From Candidatus Avelusimicrobium fimicolum (GTDB lineage: Bacteria > Elusimicrobiota > Elusimicrobia > Elusimicrobiales > Elusimicrobiaceae): DNA of 27,792 nucleotides. Both the position numbers and the translations under genes were made by a program. Each line of letters begins with the position of its first letter. The stretch's first letter is position 1. Under the pieces are notes generated by a model, which worked only from the letters and a program-made list of their open reading frames with translations, was not told where the DNA came from and ran no database searches. Positions 21,506-27,792 of this stretch are shown here, piece after piece. Where the stretch lies: NCBI GenBank assembly GCA_900541355.1, contig UQJU01000015.1:1-27792 (forward strand). Reading direction: 5' to 3'.

Positions 21506-22165
21506 ATGACTGAACTAGAAAAATTATTGCAGAAGTGGAATAATGGCGTTTTAAGAGGCGCGAAAATAAGATTAGCAAGAGAATTAAATGTAGATGATAG
21601 TACAGTTTCTGCGTGGGTTGCTGGTCGTGCAAATCCGCAAGCCGATAAGATTGAAAAGATTTCAAAACTGTTTGGGGTTTCTGAAAAAACAGTTAAAAAC
21701 GCCTTTTCCATTGAGGATAAAGAATTTTCCCGTTCTATGCGCGCCATTCCGCTGACGGACAAAAACACCATTTCCCTGCCCATTTTGGCCGACGTACCGG
21801 CGGGCCTGCCGGACTTTTCGGAAGCCGACGTAGAAACCTTCTGGGACATCCCCCGCTGGGTGTTTCCGGGCGCAGATTTTGTGGTAAAGTGTAATGGCGA
21901 CAGTTTAGAACCCAAGTTGCATTTGGGGGATTATTGCGTGATACGCAAGACGGAAGAACCGTTGCACGGACGGGCTATGGTGGTAAAGACCGAAAACGGA
22001 ATTTGCATGAAGGTAATCAATAAACTAAAAGACGGTACGATTGAACTCCGTTCCACCAACGCCAAGTATAAGCCCTTTATTCCGCAGGAACTAACTATTG
22101 TAGGCCTGATCATTGGCCATTGGCGTCGCGACGATAAAGAAAACTGGAATGAATTGGACGCATAA
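21506..22165 (+). CDS. CI/LexA-like phage repressor with S24 self-cleavage domain
   Basis: A 219-residue repressor. Residues 15-65 are an Xre-type HTH (LARELNVDDSTVSAWVAGRA). Residues 92-215 are a peptidase S24 domain. The self-cleavage site is Ala99-Gly100 in VPAGLPD, the nucleophile is Ser133 in CNGDSLEP and the general base is Lys169 in ICMKVI. The 36-residue gap is as in LexA. It would hold the prophage silent and be cut after RecA activation. A GAGG site precedes the ATG by 9 bases. The gene is divergent from the early operon across the dyad operator. Confidence 0.93.
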   Translation: MTELEKLLQKWNNGVLRGAKIRLARELNVDDSTVSAWVAGRANPQADKIEKISKLFGVSEKTVKNAFSIEDKEFSRSMRAIPLTDKNTISLPILADVPAGLPDFSEADVETFWDIPRWVFPGADFVVKCNGDSLEPKLHLGDYCVIRKTEEPLHGRAMVVKTENGICMKVINKLKDGTIELRSTNAKYKPFIPQELTIVGLIIGHWRRDDKENWNELDA

Positions 22166-22235
22166 TAAATACAATAAAAAGCCCTTGCTCTCTCGTTAAG
22201 ACCACTCCGTTTGGGCAAAAATTAAGGAGAATAAA

Positions 22236-22535
22236 ATGACAAAATTTTTGTTAGTTTTGGGAGCATTTTTTTTGGTCGGTTGTGCGGCTGGAATTAATCA
22301 TAATGTGGTGCAGTTCGATGGGAAAACTTATTTAATTGAAACTCATAACCGTAATGCGTTGGGCCTAACTCAATGGACAGAAAAAACTAAGTATACAGAA
22401 TTACGCAACCAAGATATAGGGCGTTCCTTAGCAAAACAATATATCAAAAAAATAATAAATGAATGCAACGCGGTATATAATTCTGATCCTCAAAAAGCCG
22501 CTAACTGCATTGTTGATAGTATTCAAAAATACTGA
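22236..22535 (+). CDS. Small lipoprotein A, paralogous pair
   Basis: A 99-residue lipoprotein. The signal sequence FLLVLGAFFLVGC puts the acylated Cys at residue 16. The mature part contains INHNVVQFDGKTYLIETHN. The next gene has a clear relative of this segment. It lies between the repressor and the integrase, a usual place for genes expressed by the prophage. An AAGGAG site precedes the ATG by 6 bases. Small phage lipoproteins can block superinfection at the outer or inner membrane. That is a guess here. The C-terminal half has two Cys that may form a disulfide. Confidence 0.75.
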   Translation: MTKFLLVLGAFFLVGCAAGINHNVVQFDGKTYLIETHNRNALGLTQWTEKTKYTELRNQDIGRSLAKQYIKKIINECNAVYNSDPQKAANCIVDSIQKY

Positions 22536-22548
22536 TTGGAGCATTAAA

Positions 22549-22899
22549 ATGAAAAAACTTTTATTTTTCGTTCTTGCAATCTCCCTATACGGTTGTGGGG
22601 TCAGCATTAACCATAATATTGCAACCATTAACGGAAAAACTTATTTGGTAGAAACAAAAAATTATACAGACGGGTTTGGTTCTATTTGGAGTAAAGAGCC
22701 AACATTCCGTGAAATTACGGATGCCGACCTAGCGCAACGTGAAAAGGTGGTGGTGTGTTCTCCTGCAAAAGCAGAATTGGCGCGTCTGGCGGCGGAATGC
22801 AATGTACAATCTGTAAAAGCACAATCTCGCCCGAATTATAAAAAACTATACAAATGCATTGTTGATAAATTAGCAGAATTGGAAGAGTCTGAAAATTGA
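22549..22899 (+). CDS. Small lipoprotein B, paralogous pair
   Basis: A 116-residue lipoprotein starting at the ATG at 22549, with GGAG 7 bases upstream. A longer frame to 22459 overlaps the previous gene and is rejected. The signal LLFFVLAISLYGC ends at Cys16, exactly as in lipoprotein A. The mature protein begins GVSINHNIATINGKTYLVET, matching its neighbour (INHN, GKTYL, ET). A charged C-terminal part follows (AELARLAAECNVQSVKAQ). Tandem duplication followed by divergence is the simplest reading. The role is the same open question as for its neighbour. Confidence 0.75.
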   Translation: MKKLLFFVLAISLYGCGVSINHNIATINGKTYLVETKNYTDGFGSIWSKEPTFREITDADLAQREKVVVCSPAKAELARLAAECNVQSVKAQSRPNYKKLYKCIVDKLAELEESEN

Positions 22900-23055
22900 C
22901 CAATTTGGGCTTAAATCTTATGTAACCGTTATGTAATTGTTGGGGGTGGACAAGTAAACGGATATTTTTAAAAGATATCATACGGACATAAAAAAGCAGG
23001 TGTCGTTCAACCCAGCATAGGTAAGCGAACCACCTATTGTTAATTTCACCAATCT

Positions 23056-24078
23056 ATGAACATTTACAAAGATAAACTTGGTACTTACTATGCCGATTAT
23101 ACAGAGGGCGGCAAACGAGTGCGTCGTTCTTTAAAAACGAAGCAAAAGAGCATTGCAATCCTTAAAGCCGGTATGCTGGCACAAAACCCAGTAGGAAAAG
23201 GGGACTACCCTAACTGCCCCTTCATAGACTTAGTGGAACGCTACAAACGCGAAGTACTATCCTTGCGTAAGCCTGGAACTTTGGGACGCTTTATGTCCGC
23301 CTATCATCGCTTGGAACAATTTGGCCTACCTAAAACGATAAACGAGGTAACCCCCGATTTTTTGCAAAAATTTCAAATTTTCTTAAAAAGTATTTCTACC
23401 AGCGGAAAGGCTGCTGGAATCAACCGCAATGTACGGGCAATCCGAACCTTGATGCGCCAGGCGGAAGCGTGGAATTTAATTGGTGAACAGAGATGGTCCA
23501 ATGTTCATAAATTGCGCGAACCAAAAGGCCGCGTAGAGTTTCACTCTCCCGAGGAAATAGCAATCTTGCTAGATAGGATGACGCCCAATTGGAAATTAGT
23601 TATCTTGCTTGGTTGCCGTGCAGGGTTGCGCCGTGGCGAAATGGCACAACTGCGTTGGCAAGACATAGATTTTGCCAATAACCAAATCTATGTTGCCCCC
23701 AACAAAACAGATAAGCACCGCTTTGTCCCTCTAGCGAAAGACTTACGATTAGCCCTAGAAACCGCCAAAAACACGTCAATGGACGATTTTGTCGTACATG
23801 TAGGGGAAGAGTCGGCCCGTAACTCCAACTACTTTATCACAGCCGCTTATAAAAAGCATACCGAAAAATTACCCTTTCGCTGTTTCTTACATAAATTGCG
23901 GCACACCTTTGCCAGCCATTTGGTACAAGCAGGCGTTGATCTGTACCGCGTAAGCAAATTACTGGGGCATAGTTCCATTAAAATGACCGAAATTTATGCA
24001 CATCTTGCCCCGGCGGACCTGCAAACCGCGGTAGTAAACCTGCCTCCAATTCCCCCCGCCAAACAGATAAACCCATAA
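23056..24078 (+). CDS. Tyrosine-type integrase
   Basis: A 340-residue phage integrase. The N-terminal part (1-60) is an arm-binding-like domain (YYADYTEGGKRVRRSLKTK). Residues 55-150 are the core-binding SAM-like domain. The catalytic domain carries Arg192 (RAGLRRGEM), Lys220 or Lys217 (NKTDKHRFVPL), His279-x-x-Arg282 (LHKLRHTF), His305 (LLGHSSIKM) and the nucleophile Tyr314 (EIYAHL). All are present, so it should be active. There is no clear ribosome site before the ATG. Instead an ATAGGT/ACCTAT hairpin lies at 23017-23037, which may limit translation. A terminator follows at 24145. Confidence 0.94.
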   Translation: MNIYKDKLGTYYADYTEGGKRVRRSLKTKQKSIAILKAGMLAQNPVGKGDYPNCPFIDLVERYKREVLSLRKPGTLGRFMSAYHRLEQFGLPKTINEVTPDFLQKFQIFLKSISTSGKAAGINRNVRAIRTLMRQAEAWNLIGEQRWSNVHKLREPKGRVEFHSPEEIAILLDRMTPNWKLVILLGCRAGLRRGEMAQLRWQDIDFANNQIYVAPNKTDKHRFVPLAKDLRLALETAKNTSMDDFVVHVGEESARNSNYFITAAYKKHTEKLPFRCFLHKLRHTFASHLVQAGVDLYRVSKLLGHSSIKMTEIYAHLAPADLQTAVVNLPPIPPAKQINP

Positions 24079-24095
24079 AATAATGACAGACTTTT

Positions 24096-24282
24096 TGTCA
24101 GAGTATAGACGAATAGCATAGACCCCGTCTTGGCTCTTTTTTATGCCCTCCGTCGGAGGGCTTTTTTATGTCTAAAAAGTGATTTTTTTATCATTTTCTC
24201 GTCGTAAAAACGATATTACGAAAGGCGCGGTAGGCGCAACAAAAAGCGGGGTCCGTGTCAGAGTTTTGTCAGAGTTCTGTCA
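24096..24282. other. Candidate phage attachment site (attP) with arm and core sites
   Basis: TGTCAGAGT occurs at 24096-24104, 24256-24264 and 24267-24275, and a truncated TGTCA at 24278-24282. The three right-hand copies start exactly 11 bases apart, one helical turn. Between the left and right copies lies an inverted repeat TCGTAA-AAACGATA-TTACGA (24202-24221) with an 8-base centre, the shape of a tyrosine-recombinase core. Arms flanking a core next to the integrase gene is the classical attP layout. No host-like tRNA end is visible, so the exact crossover is unknown. The rest of 24168-24427 shows no gene. Confidence 0.5.
24145..24167 (+). terminator. Rho-independent terminator after the integrase
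   Basis: GCCCTCC-GTC-GGAGGGC followed by six T. It lies 67 bases past the integrase stop on the same strand. Confidence 0.85.
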
Positions 24283-24427
24283 TTTTTTGGAACTCAAAAA
24301 CAAAGAATCCTACGCACTTTATTACCTGTTTTACATTTTCTACAAATAATCCGGCAAGGCTTACCAACTTTTTGGCAAAGAGATTCCCCAAAATAGGGGT
24401 CATACTCTGCATACTTACAACGCGGGC

Positions 24428-24619
24428 TCACTCACAAACCTCTTTAAAGGCTACCAAGGCTCGCAGGTTTTGGTCGTTTAAGGCCTCAATGCCCGAGTCT
24501 TGGTAATCAAAACGAATCCGGCACACCGCCGCATTACTTTTTATGCTCGCGCAACCGAGCAAGCAAATCCACCCGGCTAAGACGACTAACAGAGCGAAGT
24601 ACCTCATCCACTTTTGCAT
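24428..24619 (-). CDS. Outer-membrane spanin subunit (Rz1-like lipoprotein)
   Basis: A 63-residue lipoprotein. I chose the ATG at 24619 with AAGGAAA just upstream. A hydrophobic signal (YFALLVVLAGWICLLGC) places the acylated Cys at residue 23, and about 40 mature residues remain. Its gene begins inside the inner spanin gene in another frame and runs past it. This nested layout is almost unique to Rz/Rz1 pairs. With its partner it would fuse the two membranes at the end of lysis. This marks the host as diderm. Confidence 0.8.
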   Translation of the reverse strand: MQKWMRYFALLVVLAGWICLLGCASIKSNAAVCRIRFDYQDSGIEALNDQNLRALVAFKEVCE

Positions 24620-24737
24620 TTTCCTTTTCCTTGGCCTTAAAGGCCGCATTTTCCGCGCTTTTGCGCCCGGAGCGGTACATCACCGCCCCGAACGCAAATA
24701 AACCACAGATAACCCCAATGATGGCCCAAGGAGTCAT
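24534..24737 (-). CDS. Inner-membrane spanin subunit (Rz-like)
   Basis: A 67-residue protein with an N-terminal membrane anchor (WAIIGVICGLFAFGAVMY) and a charged helical remainder with a coiled-coil look (ENAAFKAKEKENAKVDEVL). It ends RVDLLARLREHKK. It is short for the family, but the overlap with the lipoprotein gene in another frame supports the call. An AGGAG site precedes the ATG by 7 bases. A 12-codon leader ORF (about 24742-24780) with its own AAAAGGAG site lies upstream. Confidence 0.75.
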   Translation of the reverse strand: MTPWAIIGVICGLFAFGAVMYRSGRKSAENAAFKAKEKENAKVDEVLRSVSRLSRVDLLARLREHKK

Positions 24738-24818
24738 TGATGACTCCTATTACTAATTGTATTGCTGTTCATTTATTTACTCCTTTTGCTATACTAAAAG
24801 TACACGATCTTGATTCAA

Positions 24819-24846
24819 TTGACCATTTTAACCAAATGGTTAAAAT
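24819..24846 (+). promoter_or_regulatory. Promoter and perfect dyad operator of the KilA-N gene
   Basis: TTGACC (24819-24824) and TAAAAT (24841-24846) are 16 bases apart. The spacer and -10 box are covered by a perfect inverted repeat ATTTTAACCA-AA-TGGTTAAAAT (24825-24846), 10 bases per arm. A repressor bound here would cover the promoter. The centre matches the dyad in front of the DUF4160 pair. Confidence 0.72.
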
Positions 24847-24864
24847 AGTTTACAGGGGATTTAT

Positions 24865-25746
24865 ATGACACCAAAAAATTCCACCAGAGAAATAACTGTC
24901 CAAAATATTACTTTTCGCAATATAACTGGCGAAAAAGGCTCAGAATATATTTGTATCTCTGATATTGCCTATAAATTCGCTCAACAGCAGACAGGTGCTG
25001 ATGACTTAATTCGTTCGTGGTTACGAAACAAAAACACCCTAGAATTCCTTGGTGTTTGGGAGAGTATTAACAATATGAATTTTAATTCCGTCGAATTCGA
25101 CGGAATTAAAAATGCCTCAGGAGTAAACCGCTTTAGTATTAGCGTTAAACAATGGGTAGAACGTACCAATGCCATCGGCCTTTATTCCAAAACTGGACGT
25201 TATGGCAGCGGAACTTTTGCTCATTATGATATCGCCCTTGAATTTGCCAGTTGGCTCAGTCCAGAATTAAAACTTTATATTATCAAAGAGTTTCAACGCT
25301 TAAAATACATAGAGGCAGAACGAGCTAAAGTAGAATGGCAAACCGGTCGCTTTCTTGCCAAAGTCAATTATCGTTTACAAACTGATGCCATAAAAAATTA
25401 CATTCTCCCACTAGTTAAAGTTCCCAAAGAACGGGAAGGCTTTGAATACGCAAAAGAAGCCGATGTCGTAAATATGGCTATGTTCGGAAAAACGGCAGCT
25501 GAATGGCGCAAGGAAAACAAAAACCGCAAAAAAACGGAAAATATCCGCGATTACGCTTCCACTATAGAACTGGCCATTATCAGCAATTTGGAACATAAAA
25601 ATGCCGAACTTATCAAAAAAGGGGTTCCCCAATTTGAACGTCTGCGCCAATTAACAGAACAGGCTAATGAAGAAAAGCGCATACTCAATAAAAACCTTCC
25701 AGAAAAGGGAATGTTTGAACTCCCAGATAACACTAAAATCAATTAA
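24865..25746 (+). CDS. KilA-N domain protein (antirepressor-like)
   Basis: A 293-residue KilA-N protein. The domain covers about residues 25-155: GSEYICISDIAYKF, then IRSWLRNKNTLEFLGVWESI, and TGRYGSGTFAHYDIALEFASWL. It ends at KLYIIKEFQRLK. The C-terminal 140 residues are helical and charged, with FEYAKEADVVNMAMFGKTAA. KilA-N domains bind DNA, and many phage members are antirepressors or lytic regulators. This one stands alone on the plus strand within the minus-strand lysis genes, with its own promoter, operator and terminator. That is how a cargo ('moron') gene is arranged. Its base use is more A/T-rich than that of the flanking genes. Confidence 0.85.
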   Translation: MTPKNSTREITVQNITFRNITGEKGSEYICISDIAYKFAQQQTGADDLIRSWLRNKNTLEFLGVWESINNMNFNSVEFDGIKNASGVNRFSISVKQWVERTNAIGLYSKTGRYGSGTFAHYDIALEFASWLSPELKLYIIKEFQRLKYIEAERAKVEWQTGRFLAKVNYRLQTDAIKNYILPLVKVPKEREGFEYAKEADVVNMAMFGKTAAEWRKENKNRKKTENIRDYASTIELAIISNLEHKNAELIKKGVPQFERLRQLTEQANEEKRILNKNLPEKGMFELPDNTKIN

Positions 25747-25748
25747 CT

Positions 25749-25776
25749 AAAAGGGGCGGAATAAACCGCCCCTTTT
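25749..25776. terminator. Bidirectional terminator between KilA-N and lysis genes
   Basis: AAAAGGGGCGG-AATAAA-CCGCCCCTTTT is an 11-bp perfect stem with A-runs and T-runs on both sides. It lies 3 bases past the KilA-N stop and 2 bases before the end of the small holin-like gene on the other strand. It should stop both transcripts. The spanin genes further left would then need their own promoter. Confidence 0.85.
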
Positions 25777-25777
25777 C

Positions 25778-25999
25778 TTATTTTCCTGCCTTGACTTTGG
25801 GCTGTTCAAAGCCAAATTTGGTGAGGAGGCTAATCACTTTTACACCAAGTGCACGCACGCGGCCAAGGATTGCGTCATCCTTTTTGCTGTCCGTCCATTT
25901 GACGACAATTTCCGCCGCGCCGATTAAGCACGTCCACAAGGCCAGTACGCTGTCCCAGTTGGTTTTTAACCATACAACTGCTTCTTTGATGTGTTCCAT
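25778..25999 (-). CDS. Small membrane protein, possible holin
   Basis: A 73-residue protein with one membrane stretch (SVLALWTCLIGAAEIVVKW) at about residues 17-36 and a charged, basic C terminus (KVISLLTKFGFEQPKVKAGK). It directly follows the lysozyme gene (1 base between). Small one-helix proteins at this place are often holins or pinholins, but I see no family signature. Alternatively it is a virion-associated membrane protein. Confidence 0.55.
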   Translation of the reverse strand: MEHIKEAVVWLKTNWDSVLALWTCLIGAAEIVVKWTDSKKDDAILGRVRALGVKVISLLTKFGFEQPKVKAGK

Positions 26000-26000
26000 T

Positions 26001-26414
26001 TTACCACTCTCCTTTTTTCATAATTTTTGATAATTCTGCCGCTCGGCGGCCCACCTGCACCGCCCATTTGCTCGCCAACATCTCTTTGGCGGCGGTCTGA
26101 TAGTCGCCCTGTTCCACGGCGGTAAGCATTTTTTTGAAGCCTTTTAAGCCCGCAAGGCCCATATTAAAGGCCATATCCACTAGCACAAATTGCCGCGCGT
26201 CGTCCAGTTTCCACCACCATGGGAACGCGTCTTTGACGGCTCGTTCCGCGCGCGCTAAATCCTCTTGCAAGATAAACAAGGCGACTTTTGCGCTGATACC
26301 GTTTTCCAAATTATGCCCGTAGCCAATGGTTAAATGGCCCGTGGGGCATTTGTAGGGGAGTTTGGAAAAGCCCTCATAGCGGCGAATATAGGCCGCGGCT
26401 TTTACGTTATCCAT
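26001..26414 (-). CDS. Phage lysozyme, GH24 endolysin with Glu-Cys-Thr triad
   Basis: A 137-residue T4-type lysozyme that cleaves the peptidoglycan glycan chain. Glu14 (RYEGF), Cys23 and Thr29 (CPTGHLTIGYGHN) have the 9- and 6-residue spacing of the T4 Glu-Asp-Thr triad. Cys stands in place of Asp, as in P1 Lyz. NMGLAGLKGFKKML and AAKEMLASKWAVQVGRRAAE complete the fold. There is no signal peptide or SAR helix, so it needs a holin to leave the cell. Its ATG shares a base with the stop of the previous gene (TAATG). Confidence 0.92.
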   Translation of the reverse strand: MDNVKAAAYIRRYEGFSKLPYKCPTGHLTIGYGHNLENGISAKVALFILQEDLARAERAVKDAFPWWWKLDDARQFVLVDMAFNMGLAGLKGFKKMLTAVEQGDYQTAAKEMLASKWAVQVGRRAAELSKIMKKGEW

Positions 26415-26635
26415 TAATCATCCCTCCTGCGATAATGCATTTCACTAATACGCTTATGCGCGTTAGCGCAACTGTCTTCCAACTTGGCCACACGTTCTTG
26501 CAGATGGTTATATTTATCCTGCTTGGATTCCAAGCGGGACAGGTCTTTGCGGATAGCGCGCAGTTCGTTCCATAACCCGCCGGCGGCAAATACCACAGCC
26601 GCCACTTTCCAAAGCACATTAAAGTCTAATTCCAT
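26414..26635 (-). CDS. Membrane-anchored coiled-coil protein, holin/XhlA-like
   Basis: A 73-residue protein with an N-terminal membrane segment (VLWKVAAVVFAAGGLW). A charged coiled coil follows (AIRKDLSRLESKQDKY, then LQERVAKLEDSCANAHKRI). This build occurs in hemolysin XhlA and in holin accessory proteins just upstream of lysozymes. Both its start and its stop overlap its neighbours by one base (TAATG), so the lysis genes are translationally coupled. Confidence 0.62.
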   Translation of the reverse strand: MELDFNVLWKVAAVVFAAGGLWNELRAIRKDLSRLESKQDKYNHLQERVAKLEDSCANAHKRISEMHYRRRDD

Positions 26636-26976
26636 TATTGGCCCTCCTCTTTTTGGGGTTCAGCCGGAGCGGACTCAGCCGGCCCACCACGCAATAGATT
26701 AGCCAAAGACTCAATTTCCTGCGCCTTGGCCCGCACATAGTCGCTTACGCCGCTATTGTCGGCAAGGACCAGTTCCCTCACCGCGCGGGTTAAACCACTT
26801 TCCCGCTCTAATGCTTGCACCTTTTCTGCCGTCGTAGGCTCTGGTGCAGGTTCGTTTTTTAAAATGGTGTATTTACCACCTACCAGTTCAATATGCGCTC
26901 CGTTTGCGTTGCACCATACCGCCGCTTCCGGCGGGTATTCTTTTTTAAAAGTCTGTCCAATTTTAAATTTGTTCAT
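26635..26976 (-). CDS. Protein following tail fibre, possible fibre assembly factor
   Basis: A 113-residue protein starting at the ATG at 26976, coupled to the fibre stop (TAATG). A longer frame to 27006 would start inside the fibre gene. The N terminus (FKIGQTFKKEYPPEAAVWC, then GAHIELVGGKYTILKNE) is a compact domain found in small proteins just after tail fibre genes. The rest is a helical segment (TAEKVQALERESGLTRAVRE) with an Ala/Pro/Glu-rich end. A role in fibre assembly or as a minor structural protein is plausible, not shown. Confidence 0.6.
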   Translation of the reverse strand: MNKFKIGQTFKKEYPPEAAVWCNANGAHIELVGGKYTILKNEPAPEPTTAEKVQALERESGLTRAVRELVLADNSGVSDYVRAKAQEIESLANLLRGGPAESAPAEPQKEEGQ

Positions 26977-27792
26977 TAGTTCGCTCCTTGGCCAATAGCC
27001 CGCCAATTAAAAGTAGAAGTCGCATAGGACCCGCTGTAAATAGTAAAACCTGTTTTGGTTTGTGCTGTTATCGGGGCATTCGCCTCGGCTCGTGCGGTAT
27101 AGCCTCCGCATACCTGTGCAAGCACTGTGTATGTGGTATTAGCAAACGCTTTTGAAAAAGTTACGATAGTGTTTCCGCCTGGCGCAACCGCAGCAGATTT
27201 ACCACCTTGTTCCAGCCAACCTGATTTATATTTGCGGTACCAAGAGCCATCACTGAGTATCTGGCTATCCACCACATAGTCATAATTGGCCGGACAGTTG
27301 GAAAGGTCCGCATTGGCTTTGCCGGCAAGCGCCCCTGTAAACTCTGCCGCCTGTGCCGTACTAGCGGGCACCGCCGCAGTAAAAGATACTATCCAAGGGT
27401 ACTTGATATTTTCCATAGGAGTAGCGGCCGCGTAACCGAAAGCATACCAGCGGGTCCCTTGTCCTATTGGTTGCACATTCTCGTGTGTGAACCCAGTTGC
27501 CGTAACATTATAAGGGTAATGTTCACTATCGTATGCGGCTTGGTGTCTAGTTGACATATTGCCAAACAACAACGTAGGAGGAGTTGCGTATGGTTTCCAA
27601 AAGGTTTCTGTAATAGCCGTTGTACCAATCGTTTGAGGATTAGCAAAATACCCTCCCTGTTCAAGCCAGCCATCGCTATACAGGGCATACCAATCGTTGC
27701 CGTTGACTTCTTTTTTAACAAGATATCTACCTGAGTTTTTGTGTTTCGGCAATCGCAGAGAGCCCTCCACCTCGTCCGCCACATAATAGGGG
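26976..27792 (-). CDS. Tail fibre / receptor-binding protein, partial (N terminus beyond right edge)
   Basis: The frame is open from the right edge to TAA at 26976. A GTG at 27782 is the first in-window start codon, but the frame continues upstream without a stop, so the protein is probably cut. There are two copies of a tip module, WYALYSDGWLEQGG and WYRKYKSGWLEQGG, 150 residues apart. The second is followed by a beta-rich end (TIVTFSKAFANTTYTVLAQV). This 'WYxxYxxGWxEQGG' module is common at the ends of phage tail fibres that bind host surface receptors. A helix-linker with 'AEFTGALAGKANADLSNC' lies between the copies. Confidence 0.85.
   Translation of the reverse strand, partial: PYYVADEVEGSLRLPKHKNSGRYLVKKEVNGNDWYALYSDGWLEQGGYFANPQTIGTTAITETFWKPYATPPTLLFGNMSTRHQAAYDSEHYPYNVTATGFTHENVQPIGQGTRWYAFGYAAATPMENIKYPWIVSFTAAVPASTAQAAEFTGALAGKANADLSNCPANYDYVVDSQILSDGSWYRKYKSGWLEQGGKSAAVAPGGNTIVTFSKAFANTTYTVLAQVCGGYTARAEANAPITAQTKTGFTIYSGSYATSTFNWRAIGQGAN

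Noticed and set aside
21482..24213. A 13-base match, inverted, between the repressor leader (about 21485) and the attP-like core (about 24200)
   Set aside because: A few matches of this length are expected by chance in 28 kb, and no function joins the two sites.
24079..24430. tRNA gene or tRNA 3' end at the attachment site
   Set aside because: I found no cloverleaf arms, T-loop GGTTCRA sequence or CCA end in this stretch.
26976..27792. Diversity-generating retroelement acting on the tail fibre
   Set aside because: No reverse transcriptase and no template repeat are visible in the window. The two fibre modules differ along their whole length rather than at adenine-matched positions.

Overview
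The window is almost entirely a temperate, siphovirus-like phage genome of the HK97 head type. A serine-protease-type capsid maturation protease sits next to an HK97-fold capsid protein. There is also a long tape measure protein, a tail tube, a tyrosine integrase and a LexA-like repressor. The host should be a diderm (Gram-negative) bacterium: there is an overlapping inner/outer spanin pair, there are lipoboxed small lipoproteins, and the lysozyme has no export signal. Strong AGGAGG-type ribosome sites and sigma70-like -35/-10 boxes are visible. I cannot name the host taxon from sequence alone.

Layout. From 1 to 10238 the late operon lies on the minus strand and reads right to left: small terminase, large terminase, portal-MuF fusion, prohead protease, capsid, zinc ribbon, head-tail connectors, tail tube, tail chaperones with a -1 frameshift site, and a tape measure protein cut by the left edge. 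From 10239 to 10541 there is a leader with a promoter and an immediate terminator hairpin. From 10570 to 13950 lies an accessory, AT-rich island. It holds two tiny plus-strand ORFs, a DUF4160/DUF2442-HTH toxin-antitoxin-like pair under a consensus promoter, and a three-gene Panacea (SocA-like) cassette with a coiled-coil membrane protein under two consensus promoters. From 13987 to 20888 is the early operon on the minus strand: DNA methyltransferase, ASCH protein, a string of tiny cysteine-rich proteins, a DUF4406 protein, a replication initiator with an iteron origin inside it, RusA resolvase, an acidic protein, a DEDD exonuclease, small proteins and an excisionase-like HTH protein. Two structured, apparently non-coding stretches (19985-20265 and 20945-21117) interrupt it.

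From 21155 to 22165 lies the immunity switch, with divergent transcription around a dyad operator. It is followed on the plus strand by two paralogous lipoproteins (22236-22899) and the integrase (23056-24078). The intergenic stretch after the integrase has the layout of an attP site. From 24428 to the right edge are the lysis genes and tail fibre on the minus strand, interrupted by a plus-strand KilA-N gene with its own operator and terminator.

The late genes run off the left edge at the tape measure, and the next genes expected in that order (fibre, then lysis) enter from the right edge. The integrase is followed directly by phage lysis genes, with no host DNA. The window therefore looks like a cut from a circular or circularly permuted phage genome rather than an integrated prophage.

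The best candidates for something undescribed are the Panacea cassette with its membrane partner, the two structured RNA-like stretches, and the matching operator-like dyads in front of the toxin-antitoxin pair and the KilA-N gene.
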